From assembly GCF_000717745.1 (NCBI RefSeq), contig NZ_JOBH01000002.1, positions 496,001 to 560,000 on the forward strand: DNA of 64,000 bases, read 5' to 3'. The stretch is from Streptomyces violens. GTDB lineage: Bacteria; Actinomycetota; Actinomycetes; Streptomycetales; Streptomycetaceae. Positions 27,292 through 35,757 of this stretch are shown one piece after another (within the stretch, counting starts at the first letter, position 1; every line of letters begins with the position of its first letter). Both the position numbers and the translations under genes were made by a program. The notes under the pieces are model-generated. The model was not told where the DNA came from. It saw only the letters and a list, made by a program, of their open reading frames with translations, and did no database searches.

Positions 27292-28338
27292 TCACTCGGC
27301 AAGGAGCGCCGCCCGGATCGAGAGCCCCAGGGCCTCGGCCAGCGGAGGTGGCGTCGCGTTGCCCACCTGCCGGTAGCGGGCGGTCTTACGCCCCATGATC
27401 TTCCAGTCGTCGGGGAAGCCCTGCAGGACGGCGACCTGATCGACGGTGAGCGGCATCATGCCCTCGCGCCCCAGTTCGGGATCCCAGTGGAAGTCCGGGC
27501 CCGGCACAGCGTCCGCGATCGTGCCACCGTCCACCCCCATGCGTGCCCACGCGCGCTTGGACCCCGTCATGCCGAGGTCGGCACCGCCCCTGTCCCACGA
27601 TCCCCCGACGATCGTCGGGGCGAGACGGTCGGCCTGGGCGGCCCATTCGACCGCACGGTGCCACCCGCCGGCGGCCATGGATTCCCCGAGCGCCATACCG
27701 ACGGTGATCGGCGGATCGAGCAGCCGCTCCGGGGAGCGGAAGCGGTCGAGGCCGTCACCCTTGAACGCTATGAGGACCCCCTCGGCGCGATCCTGCGGAA
27801 CGCCGTGATCGGCTGCGTTGCAGACGAACCATTCGTGCTTGTAGCCGAGGTGGCCCAGTTCCTCGGCGACGAAGTCACGCAGGGGCGCGTACGCGTCCTT
27901 GGTCACCACGTCCGGTACGTTCTCGAAGAGGACGGCGCGCGGCTGCACCCCGTAGATCAACTCGATGGCGGCCCTGAACAGACCCAGCTCGACGTCGTTG
28001 CTCCTCGTGCGATTGACGGCCGCTGTGCCCTTGACCCGGGGAAGCCCTCCGGCGAGGAGGTCGACGTCGTATGCCTTCGGCTCCTCCGCAGGGTCGAAAT
28101 CGACGAGATCGATCTCGCGCACGTCCCAAGCTGGCCGGTTCGCGCGCAGCGTCTCGCATGCCACCGGCCGGTTGTCCAGCAGCAGCACGGGGTCGAATCC
28201 TGCGCGTTCGAGACCGAGGGCGAGGCCACCCGCGCCCGCGCAGATCTCCAGGCAGCGAAGACGCGGATCGAGGTGGTCCGCGAGGTGTCGTTCCAGCGAC
28301 GTCGGCTTATCGATGGGGTCGAATTCCGCCGTCGTCAT
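27292..28338 (-). CDS. C5-methyltransferase homologue lacking the catalytic cysteine
   Basis: 348 aa. The Rossmann fold and several motifs of cytosine-C5 methyltransferases are present: motif I LEICAGAGGLALGLERAG (30-47), motif VI FENVPDVV (Glu139) and motif X RYRQVGNATPPPLAEALG. The motif IV position reads GGLPRVKG, with Arg101 (CGG) where the nucleophilic cysteine should be, and motif VIII is QDRAEG rather than QxRxR. It is therefore probably inactive as a methyltransferase and might be a DNA-binding or regulatory partner of the intact enzyme 46 nt downstream. ATG 28338 has GAGG 10 nt before it. The frame is intact throughout, arguing against decay. Confidence 0.82.
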   Translation of the reverse strand: MTTAEFDPIDKPTSLERHLADHLDPRLRCLEICAGAGGLALGLERAGFDPVLLLDNRPVACETLRANRPAWDVREIDLVDFDPAEEPKAYDVDLLAGGLPRVKGTAAVNRTRSNDVELGLFRAAIELIYGVQPRAVLFENVPDVVTKDAYAPLRDFVAEELGHLGYKHEWFVCNAADHGVPQDRAEGVLIAFKGDGLDRFRSPERLLDPPITVGMALGESMAAGGWHRAVEWAAQADRLAPTIVGGSWDRGGADLGMTGSKRAWARMGVDGGTIADAVPGPDFHWDPELGREGMMPLTVDQVAVLQGFPDDWKIMGRKTARYRQVGNATPPPLAEALGLSIRAALLAE

Positions 28339-28580
28339 GGCGTGCACACCTCTTCTGTCCGCAGTACGTGATCCTCTTGGGTAACGCGGGCCCGGGTCCT
28401 CCGCGGTCCCGGTCTCGACCCAGTACGCCGACTCGGCGATCGGGCAGATTAGCACGCGACCTGTATCGACCGGTGATCCGGGCGGCTGTCGACAGTGGGC
28501 GTGGTCACCTCGGCACGCCACCGATGGCGCTTCGGTCGTCCATGGGAGTTCTCGGCAGAGAACGGGCCGGCCGAGGGTCG

Positions 28581-28617
28581 TGCAGCTCAGGGGCCATCTT
28601 CGGATGGCCCCTGAGGC
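28581..28617. repeat. Right copy of 37-nt direct repeat (island boundary)
   Basis: Identical to 9498-9534 over 37 nt; sequence on both sides differs completely. The period is 19,083 bp. It includes the same hairpin (28586-28597 / 28604-28615), which here can terminate the multicopper oxidase transcript ending at 28659. Confidence 0.8.
28586..28615 (-). terminator. Hairpin terminator behind multicopper oxidase
   Basis: Same 12-bp stem and CTTCGG loop as at 9503-9532, located 43 nt after the stop of the oxidase gene. Confidence 0.65.
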
Positions 28618-28658
28618 GTTTCCGGGCTGTGACGGCCGAGCAGGCCGCGCGGACCGGA

Positions 28659-31600
28659 TCAGTCGCGGACGCGGATGAGGCCCCACACCCCCTCCGACAG
28701 GGTCCAGCGCAGCGCTCCGCTGCGGTACGCGTAGTCGCCGGGGCCGCCGGCTGTCAGGTCCAGGGTCCGGACGCTGCCGGGGCTCAGCGCGCCGAGGGAG
28801 CCGACCCGTGGCTGCCGCAGGTGTTCCTCCATCGGCCAGGTCGCGCCGTGCACCTCGAAGCTGTGGTTGCGCGGCTTGTCCGTGCCGAACACGACGTGCA
28901 GCCGGACGCGGTCGCCCGACCGGCATTCCAGCAGCGGCGTCGGCGGCCGTGGGTCGGCCAGGGACGGTCGGGACGGCACCAGGTGGGCGCTGCGGTAGTT
29001 GATCCCCTTCTGACCGGCGTCCTCGGGGTCGTCCTGCAGGTCGCGCACCGGCTGGTCGGGGTCGCCGTCGTGGTAGTGCCGCAGGCCGTCCTGGACGATC
29101 AGGACCAGCTCGTGGACCGGTGGCCCGTCCGGCCCGCGCAGCAGGGTCCGCGCCCCGGTCCACCGCTCGGGCGTGACCTCGGCCGGCTCGACGATCAGCG
29201 CGCCGACCAGCCCGCGGTGGCGGTGGGTGCGCAGGTCGGCGCGGTCCTGGAGGAGGACGGCGCCGGGCGTGTCGGCGTACCAGCGGTACACGATCTCGTC
29301 GCCCGGGCCCACCGTGCCGTCGGGGTTGCGCCCGATGTGCGCACCGTCGCCGGTCCGTACGTCGTAGCGGACCAGACCGCCCGCGTGCAGCGACACCCGC
29401 TCCGAGATCTCCCGGGTCGCGGGGTCGTCCTTGGCGGGCAGCGGCGGGTCGAACGGGGTGGGCGTCAGCGGCACCGCCAGCTCGTTGCGGAGCCGGATCT
29501 CCACCCATTCGCCGACGCGGCAGCGGATGACCAACGGCTCGTTCTCGGGCTGGCCGTCGGTGCGGTACTCCACGCCGTACGGGTCGGAGCGCTGGTCGCT
29601 GTAGCGGAGCTCCTTGCTCCTGGCGCGCACCCGGTAGCGCCGGGCCCGCGAGGCGCGGAACGGCGGCAGCGGGTCATCGGTGCGGCGGCCGGGCAGCGGC
29701 GGCAGGTCCGGCTGTTCCTCCTCGTGCAGCCGGAAGAGCCCCCAGCACCCCATCCAGGTGTCGTCGATGCCGGCGAAGCGCCACAGGTAGTCGCCGGGGC
29801 CGCGGTGCTCGTCGAGATGGAAGCTGAACGCCTCGGAGATGCCCAGCGTCTGGTGGTCGCGCAGCGGCGAGGCCAGGTCGTCGCGCCAGGCCCGCCAGCG
29901 CATGCCGTGCACCATCAGGCCGTGCTGCTCCTCGTGAGACCCCTGGTACAGCCGCAGCCGGACCGGTTCGCCGGGATAGCCGCGCAGCAGCGGCGTACCG
30001 GGGTCGCCGTGCTTGTCGCTGGAGAACCAGTCGGCCGGTTCGTCCCCCCTCTCGTGCAGCGGTTCGCAGCGGTAGCCGACCGCCATCGCGCCGTGGTCCT
30101 CCAACTGGCCGGGGAATTCCGGTGGGTTGATGGGGTCGTCGCGGCCGTCCTTGCGCTCGAAGAGCGGTACGAAGTCGGCGACGCCGAGGACCTGTTCGCG
30201 GAAGGCCGTGCCGTCCGGGAGCCGTACCACCGCCTGGTTGCCGTTGCGCACCTCGCGGTCGTGGTCGTGCGGGTCGACCCACACGGCGCCCTCCGGCTCG
30301 GCGATCATGCTGCCGAACAGGCCGTGCCGCTGCCGCTCGTTGGCGAGGAGGTGGTCGTGGAAGAAGACGACGCCGAACTCCTCGTCGCAGTACCAGCGGT
30401 ACATCCAGGAGTTGTACCGGGCGAAGTCCTCCGCGCCCTGGTCGGTGGTGGTCGTACCGGAGAGGTAGTTCCAGCCCACGCTGGCGCCGTCCGACACCAG
30501 CGGATCGAACTTGACCAGGTGGACGTGCAGGCCGCACTCGGGCTGGAAGGGCAGCACCTGGTCGAAGGCGGTCTCCTCCTGGCAGCCGACCGGCAGCGCG
30601 TTGGTCAGCGTGAACTCCAGTACCTCGCCCTTGCGCCCGCGGATGGCGATGGGCTGGACCTGCCGGTGGCCCTCGGCGAGCTGCCGCCGGAACTCCTCGA
30701 CGCCGCCGGCCTCGTCGATCTCCTCCTTGAGTGCGAAGAGATGGCCGCGCGGGTCGTACCACCGGCTGCCGTGCCCGGCGTCCCCGCCGTGGTGGCCGTT
30801 GCCGCCGTCGAAGTATGTGACCGGTGCCTCCAGCACCACCAGGTGGTAGCGGCGGACCGGCGGGGTGACGCCCGCGGGCGTCAGCTTGGTGAACGCCTCG
30901 CCCGGCTGCGGGTCGTCGACGAACGCCGCGCGCTCCAGGTCGGTGGGCTCCCGGCCCATGCCCTCGGGCATGTGCGGGGTGCGCGGCGGGCGGGGCGACT
31001 TCTGCGGGAACTCACCGGGGATGAAGGCGGGATACCCCGGCCGCTCGGCGGTCGGCGGCTGCGGCTGCTCGGGGTTGCCGGGCAGTGGCCGCAGGGCCAC
31101 GATCGGCGTGCCGTCGGGGTAACGCCCCGATCCGTCCTGCAGCTTGTCGAAGATCCGCCAGATCCCCCACATCCCGGAGTGGAAGTGCGGATACAGATGG
31201 CAGTGGAAGATCGCGTCGCCGGTCGCGCGCTGGACCGAGCCCGCGACCGTCTCGATGGTGAAGGCCTGCTGCGGGCCGATGGAGATGGAGTCGATCAGCG
31301 GCGAGTCGTCGTTGCCGGGCACCGCCCGCCACTGGTGCAGGTGCAGATGGAAGACGTGCGTCTCCTTGATTCCGGCGTGCACCAGCCGGATCCGCGAACG
31401 GTCGCCCCGGTAGGCGCGCAGCAGCGGGGTCGACGGGTCGCCGAACAGCCAGGAGCTGTGGTGCTGTTCCTCGCCGACGATCTGGTCGCGCACCGGGTCG
31501 ATCTCCCCGTTGGCGAGCAGCTGCTCGTAGGCGAACGCGCGCCAGCCCATCGGCTCGGTGCGGTAGCTCATCAGCATCATCGACGCGGCGTGCCCGTCGC

Positions 31601-32363
31601 CGTGCTCGCCGTGCTCCGGGTCTTCGTCACCGAAGAGGTCGGGCGCCAGCCGCTCCCCGCCGGCGGCGACGGAGTGGGTGTGCGGGCGCGGCAGGTCGCA
31701 GTGGTACCGCGGGTGCGGCGGCAGGACGGGGTTGTGGTTGTGCGTCTCGTCGTGCATGAACACCGCGTACTCGCGGAAGCTCGGCTCGCCGGGCAGGTGC
31801 ACGTCCGCGTACAGGCCGGAGTCCAGCGGCCCGCCGGTGACCGGGTCGGTCCAGGTCGCGCCGCGCGGCTCCACGATCAGCGCGCCGAACAGGCCGTGCG
31901 CGTTCGAGCCGTGCTCGGAGCCGCGCAGGTCGGCGAGGTCGCCGAAGAAGAACGTGCCTTCGTTGTCGCACCGCCAGACGTAGGTGCGGCGGCCGCCGTC
32001 CGGTTCGGCGGCGGAGTCGGGATTTCTGCCGACCCTGCCGCCGTCCGCGTCGAGGACGTCGTAGCCGACGCCCTGCGCGTGGATGCCGGCGCGCTGCGGC
32101 AGTTCGTTGCGGAACCGCACCACGACCTTGTCGCCGACGTTGGCGCGCAGGACGAGCGGCCGGACGAGCGGGTGCGGCTCCGGGAGCCGCTCGGGCTCCT
32201 CGATCGGGTGCGGGAACGGGTCCGGGAACTGCTCCCGTACCCTGCGCAGCTCGGCCTCGTCCGCCGCGAGCGCGTAGACCATGCCGTCCGGGTCGTGGTC
32301 CCCCCACGTGTCGTACACAATCGGGACTTTCAGCGCCACCACATCGTATGTACGTAATGCCAT
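28659..32363 (-). CDS. Giant multidomain multicopper oxidase, MnxG-like
   Basis: 1234 aa, far longer than three-domain laccases and close to the six-cupredoxin manganese oxidase MnxG. Copper-site motifs include HVFHLHLHQWR and HCHLYPHFHSGMWG (the His-Cys-His type 1/type 3 motif). Repeated cupredoxin ends (HGLFGALIVEP, HGLFGSMIAEP, HRGLVGALIVEP) show internal domain repetition. No signal peptide is seen, so its location is unclear. ATG 32363 has GGGGGA 7 nt upstream. Codon 3 is TTA, the rare bldA-dependent leucine codon, so translation is probably developmentally controlled. Substrate (Mn(II), phenols or other) is inferred only by resemblance. Confidence 0.85.
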   Translation of the reverse strand: MALRTYDVVALKVPIVYDTWGDHDPDGMVYALAADEAELRRVREQFPDPFPHPIEEPERLPEPHPLVRPLVLRANVGDKVVVRFRNELPQRAGIHAQGVGYDVLDADGGRVGRNPDSAAEPDGGRRTYVWRCDNEGTFFFGDLADLRGSEHGSNAHGLFGALIVEPRGATWTDPVTGGPLDSGLYADVHLPGEPSFREYAVFMHDETHNHNPVLPPHPRYHCDLPRPHTHSVAAGGERLAPDLFGDEDPEHGEHGDGHAASMMLMSYRTEPMGWRAFAYEQLLANGEIDPVRDQIVGEEQHHSSWLFGDPSTPLLRAYRGDRSRIRLVHAGIKETHVFHLHLHQWRAVPGNDDSPLIDSISIGPQQAFTIETVAGSVQRATGDAIFHCHLYPHFHSGMWGIWRIFDKLQDGSGRYPDGTPIVALRPLPGNPEQPQPPTAERPGYPAFIPGEFPQKSPRPPRTPHMPEGMGREPTDLERAAFVDDPQPGEAFTKLTPAGVTPPVRRYHLVVLEAPVTYFDGGNGHHGGDAGHGSRWYDPRGHLFALKEEIDEAGGVEEFRRQLAEGHRQVQPIAIRGRKGEVLEFTLTNALPVGCQEETAFDQVLPFQPECGLHVHLVKFDPLVSDGASVGWNYLSGTTTTDQGAEDFARYNSWMYRWYCDEEFGVVFFHDHLLANERQRHGLFGSMIAEPEGAVWVDPHDHDREVRNGNQAVVRLPDGTAFREQVLGVADFVPLFERKDGRDDPINPPEFPGQLEDHGAMAVGYRCEPLHERGDEPADWFSSDKHGDPGTPLLRGYPGEPVRLRLYQGSHEEQHGLMVHGMRWRAWRDDLASPLRDHQTLGISEAFSFHLDEHRGPGDYLWRFAGIDDTWMGCWGLFRLHEEEQPDLPPLPGRRTDDPLPPFRASRARRYRVRARSKELRYSDQRSDPYGVEYRTDGQPENEPLVIRCRVGEWVEIRLRNELAVPLTPTPFDPPLPAKDDPATREISERVSLHAGGLVRYDVRTGDGAHIGRNPDGTVGPGDEIVYRWYADTPGAVLLQDRADLRTHRHRGLVGALIVEPAEVTPERWTGARTLLRGPDGPPVHELVLIVQDGLRHYHDGDPDQPVRDLQDDPEDAGQKGINYRSAHLVPSRPSLADPRPPTPLLECRSGDRVRLHVVFGTDKPRNHSFEVHGATWPMEEHLRQPRVGSLGALSPGSVRTLDLTAGGPGDYAYRSGALRWTLSEGVWGLIRVRD

Positions 32364-32386
32364 GCGGCATCCCCCTGTGATGTGAA

Positions 32387-32407
32387 GTGTCATACGTCGT
32401 ATGACAC
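32387..32407 (-). promoter_or_regulatory. Perfect palindromic operator upstream of the multicopper oxidase
   Basis: Arms GTGTCATACG (32387-32396) and CGTATGACAC (32398-32407) around a single T. It is centred 34 bp before the oxidase start codon. This size and symmetry suit a TetR- or GntR-like dimer, but no such regulator gene is adjacent. Confidence 0.65.
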
Positions 32408-32591
32408 GGAGCTAGACGGCCCCTCGCGGCACCCGGGTTGCTCGCGGACGGACAGCACCGGGAGCCCCGGAAGCACGACGGCGCGCCGCGGCGCGGTCCG
32501 CTCGTTGCGGTAAGCCCCCTTGTGCAACGGGACGAGCGGTCATCCGCCCCCCGGACCGTGCCGACGCGCCCCTCTGTGTGCGACCGCCGGG

Positions 32592-35558
32592 CTACTCGCG
32601 CAACGTGAACCAGACGGTCTTGCCGTCCTCGGCGGGGCGGGTGCCCCAGGAGTCGGCGAGCGCCTCGACGAGCGTGAGGCCGCGGCCGGACTCGTCGCCG
32701 GTCCCGGCGGTCCGCGGGTGCGGCAGATGCGGATTGCGGTCGGTCACCTCGACGGTGAGTCCCGACTCGGTGCGGCACAGCCGCAGGCCGACCGGGCCCG
32801 TGCCGTGCTGGACGGCGTTGGTGAGCAGCTCGGACGTGAGCAGCTGAGCGTCGTCGGTGAGGCCGGCCAGCTGCCAGGCGTCCAGGGCAGCGGCGAGGAA
32901 CGCACGGCCCGCGGACACCGCGGCGGGCGCGGCGTCCAGTTCGCGGCCGGCGGTGCGCAGCGGGACGCTCGGCATGCGGGCGAGGAGCAGGGTGACGTCG
33001 TCGTCGCAGCCGTCGGGGTCCGGCAGCAGGCCGGCCAGTACGCCGTCGGCCGCTTCCTCCAGGCCCGGCGCGGTGGCGAACGCGCCGGCCAGGGTCCGCG
33101 CGAGGGCGTCGATCCGGGCCTCGATGTCACAGCCGGGCGTCTCGATCAGGCCATCGGTGTACACGGCCAGCGTGGCGCCGGGCGGCAGGGGGACGGTGAC
33201 CTGCTCGTGGCGGGTCATCCCGACGCCGAGCGGCATGTTCACCGGCACCGGCAAGGTGCTGACCTCGGCGTCCGGGGTGGCCAGCAGGACGGGGAGGTGC
33301 CCTGCGGAGCAGATGTCCGCCTGCCCCGCTTCCGGGTCGATTTCCAGGTAGCAGCAGGTGACGAACTGGTCCGGCAGGTCGGCCACGACCGCCTCCATGG
33401 TGTGCATCAGCTGCCGCGGCTCCATCCCGCTCTTGGCCAACGCGTGCGCGGCCGCGCGCAGCTGCCCCATGACGGCGGCCGCCTCCAGCCCGCGGCCCAT
33501 GACGTCGCCGATCAGGACGCCGACCCGGCCGGCGTCCAGCGGCACCAGGTCGAACCAGTCGCCGCCGACGCCCGCGCCCTGGGTGGCGGGCAGATAGCGG
33601 TGGGCGGTGTGCAGGCCTGCCACCTCGGGCGGGGTCCCCATGAGGCTGCGCTGCAGGGTCAGCGCGACATGCCGCTGCTGCTCGTACAGGGCGGTGAGCT
33701 CGGCCGTGGCCCGATTGTGCTCGGTCACGTCGCGGGCGATGGCACAGGCGCCGGTGATCCTGCCGTCGAGGGAACGGGTCGGCCAGAGGGTGAGATCCAC
33801 ATCGATCCGCCGTCCCTCCCTGGTGATCCGCAGGGTCTCGAAGTGCTCGACCTTCTCGCCGCGGCGGAGTCGCCCGAGCAGCTCGTCGATCTCGTCCGCG
33901 CGGTCGGGCGGCGCGAGCATGGACACATGGGCGCCGATCGCCTCCTCGGGCGTGTAGCCGTACAGCCGCTGCGCCGCGGCGTTCCAGTACGTGATCCGGC
34001 CGTCCAGGGTCTTGGCGAGGATCGCGTCGTGCGAGGACTCGACCAGGTCGGCGAGTCCGACGATCCGCTCCTCGGCCGACTTGCGGTCGGTGACGTCCCG
34101 CACGGCGACGGCCACCAGGGTGCCGTCGGTCGTCTCGATCGGGCCGATGCTGATCTCGACGGGGAATTCGGTGCCGTCCCTGCGCAGTCCGTACAGGTCC
34201 AGCTCCGCCCCGACCGGGCAGACCTGCCGGTTGTCGGCGTAGCCGTGCCGGTGCAGGACGTGCAGGCTGCGGAAGCGCTCCGGTACCAGGCTCTCCACCG
34301 GCCGGCCGAGGAGCTCTGTGCGCTGGTATCCGAAGAGGATCTCGGCCTGGGCGTTGACCAGCTGGATGGCGCCGGTCACGTCGACGATCACCGTCGCGTC
34401 CGGCGCCGTCTTCATCAGGGTACGGAACCAGCCGTCCCTGACCTCGTGCTGTCCGGCGCCCGGGAGCGGGCCGGGCCGCAGCGGGGCCGCCCCGGATCCG
34501 TTCGCTCCGGCGGTAGCGGTGGGCTGACACAGCATCAGGGACAGGCCGGGGTCGGGCCGCTGTCCGGTGTGCAGCAGCAGGCGGGTGCACAGGGAGTCGA
34601 GGGCCTCCTCGGCGGACGGCACGCCCAGGGCGGCCGTCGCCTCGCGGAGCACGGGGAAGGGCGCGCCCTTCGGGTCGCGGGCCTCGGTCAGGCCGGCGGT
34701 GTAGAACAGCAGCCGCTCGCCGGTCCGGAGGTGGCAGCGGTACTGCCGCGGTTCCGGCTGCCGGCCCAGGGGGCGCGTGGCCACCGCGGGTTCCAGGGGA
34801 GCGACGCCGTGCCCCGAGTGCAGGGGGGCCGGATGGCCGCAGTTGACCAGCCGTACCTCGCCCGGCGCGAACTCGGCGAGCACCGCGGTGACGCAGCCCT
34901 CCGGGCCGAGCTGCGGCGCGAGCTGCGCGTCGAGCGCGGCGGCGAGCCCGGGCAGGTCCTCCGCCGTGCGGGCCAGTTCGCGGAAGCCGGCGCCCGCGGC
35001 CGCGGTCAGCCGCATCGCGTCCGGGCCGTCCCCCTGGACATCGCCGACGATGATCCGCACGCCGAAAGGGGTCCGCGCGACATCACACAGCCCGCCGCCC
35101 CTCCGGGCCTGCTGGGCGAGGCGGCGGTAGCGGACGGCGCACACGTGCGTGCCGTCGAGGTGCAGCGAGACCGGGCGCAGGCCCCTCTCCCGGGCGGCCC
35201 GTACGGCCTTGTGGACCAGCGATTTCAGGGCCCGCTCCGACGCGGTCCGGTGCCACGCCACGTACACGGTGAGGGCGCAGCCGGCCAGCAGCCCGCACCA
35301 CCGGAGGACGAACGCGGCCGTCAGAAGAGTGCCGCCGGCCAGACCGGTCGCCACGCCGAGCGGCACCGCCCAGCAGCAGACGAGCACGGTGTGCCGCACG
35401 GAGAGCCGCGTGCAGGCCAGCAGCGGGCCGATGACCAGCAGCGCGACGAGCTGCACGCCGATCAGCGCGTCCAGTACGGCGATCAGCAGGCAGACGCCCG
35501 CCGATGCCGGCAACAGGGGAGGCAGAGGTTGCCGCCCGGGCACACAAGTAGCCGTCAT
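32592..35558 (-). CDS. Membrane PAS protein with two SpoIIE phosphatase domains and a HATPase
   Basis: 988 aa. Order: hydrophobic segments at about 20-110, a first PP2C/SpoIIE domain at about 150-345 (VGDVQGDGPDAMRL), PAS 1 and PAS 2 at about 375-620, a second SpoIIE domain at about 640-840 (GGDWFDLV, IGDVMGRGLEAAAVMGQLRAA, YTDGLIE), and a C-terminal RsbW-like ATPase (SELLTNAVQHG, GRGLTLVEALAD). Such proteins dephosphorylate anti-sigma-antagonists and set sigma-factor activity in response to a sensed signal. Two complete phosphatase domains in one chain is unusual and suggests gene fusion. ATG 35558 has GAGGGGAG upstream; the earlier frame is not used. Confidence 0.85.
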   Translation of the reverse strand: MTATCVPGRQPLPPLLPASAGVCLLIAVLDALIGVQLVALLVIGPLLACTRLSVRHTVLVCCWAVPLGVATGLAGGTLLTAAFVLRWCGLLAGCALTVYVAWHRTASERALKSLVHKAVRAARERGLRPVSLHLDGTHVCAVRYRRLAQQARRGGGLCDVARTPFGVRIIVGDVQGDGPDAMRLTAAAGAGFRELARTAEDLPGLAAALDAQLAPQLGPEGCVTAVLAEFAPGEVRLVNCGHPAPLHSGHGVAPLEPAVATRPLGRQPEPRQYRCHLRTGERLLFYTAGLTEARDPKGAPFPVLREATAALGVPSAEEALDSLCTRLLLHTGQRPDPGLSLMLCQPTATAGANGSGAAPLRPGPLPGAGQHEVRDGWFRTLMKTAPDATVIVDVTGAIQLVNAQAEILFGYQRTELLGRPVESLVPERFRSLHVLHRHGYADNRQVCPVGAELDLYGLRRDGTEFPVEISIGPIETTDGTLVAVAVRDVTDRKSAEERIVGLADLVESSHDAILAKTLDGRITYWNAAAQRLYGYTPEEAIGAHVSMLAPPDRADEIDELLGRLRRGEKVEHFETLRITREGRRIDVDLTLWPTRSLDGRITGACAIARDVTEHNRATAELTALYEQQRHVALTLQRSLMGTPPEVAGLHTAHRYLPATQGAGVGGDWFDLVPLDAGRVGVLIGDVMGRGLEAAAVMGQLRAAAHALAKSGMEPRQLMHTMEAVVADLPDQFVTCCYLEIDPEAGQADICSAGHLPVLLATPDAEVSTLPVPVNMPLGVGMTRHEQVTVPLPPGATLAVYTDGLIETPGCDIEARIDALARTLAGAFATAPGLEEAADGVLAGLLPDPDGCDDDVTLLLARMPSVPLRTAGRELDAAPAAVSAGRAFLAAALDAWQLAGLTDDAQLLTSELLTNAVQHGTGPVGLRLCRTESGLTVEVTDRNPHLPHPRTAGTGDESGRGLTLVEALADSWGTRPAEDGKTVWFTLRE

Positions 35559-35719
35559 GCTCTGCTCCCCTCGACCGAGCGGTGCAGCGATCAGCCGTCC
35601 CGTCCCAGGTCGGGCCGGGGGCGGAGGGCTGGTCCGACCCACCCTCTCCCGAACGGGACGCTCAACGGCGCCTTGACCGCAACACGACGGAATCTGCCCG
35701 GTTGTCTTCGGAGCGGTGC

Positions 35720-35739
35720 GGTTCCTGTCACCAGGAACC
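35720..35739 (-). terminator. Hairpin behind amtB
   Basis: GGTTCCTG (35720-35727) and CAGGAACC (35732-35739) with a 4-nt loop, 18 nt past the amtB stop. There is no T-tract. Confidence 0.5.
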
Positions 35740-35757
35740 GGGCAGTGACACGGGCTC

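Larger units (their letters stand above)
28339..28658. other. Right boundary region of the defence island
   Basis: 320 bp without a gene. It holds upstream DNA of the methyltransferase-like gene, then the right copy of the 37-nt repeat and its hairpin, then the end of the multicopper oxidase gene. I see no integrase, recombinase or tRNA fragment here. Confidence 0.7.

Noticed and set aside
9675..28338. BREX, Pgl, Dnd or standard type I/III restriction system
   Set aside because: No PglZ, BrxC, PglW, DndBCDE, HsdR/S or Res/Mod proteins. DrmA/DrmB point to a DISARM relation.
9675..28338. Classical class 1 or class 2 DISARM
   Set aside because: DrmA and DrmB are present, but DrmC (phospholipase D) and DrmD/DrmE were not found, while GHKL and UvrD proteins are extra.
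27292..28338. Sequencing error at the missing catalytic cysteine
   Set aside because: Arg codon CGG differs from both Cys codons at two positions and motif VIII is altered too, so a real substitution is more likely.
9489..28658. Prophage or integrative conjugative element
   Set aside because: No integrase, excisionase, replication, relaxase, TraB/FtsK or structural phage gene was found in the interval, only defence-like genes.
28071..32357. 1428-codon open frame on the plus strand opposite the multicopper oxidase
   Set aside because: It is a GC-bias shadow: the residue composition is repetitive (V/A/R/G/D-rich) without motifs, while the opposite frame has complete copper motifs.
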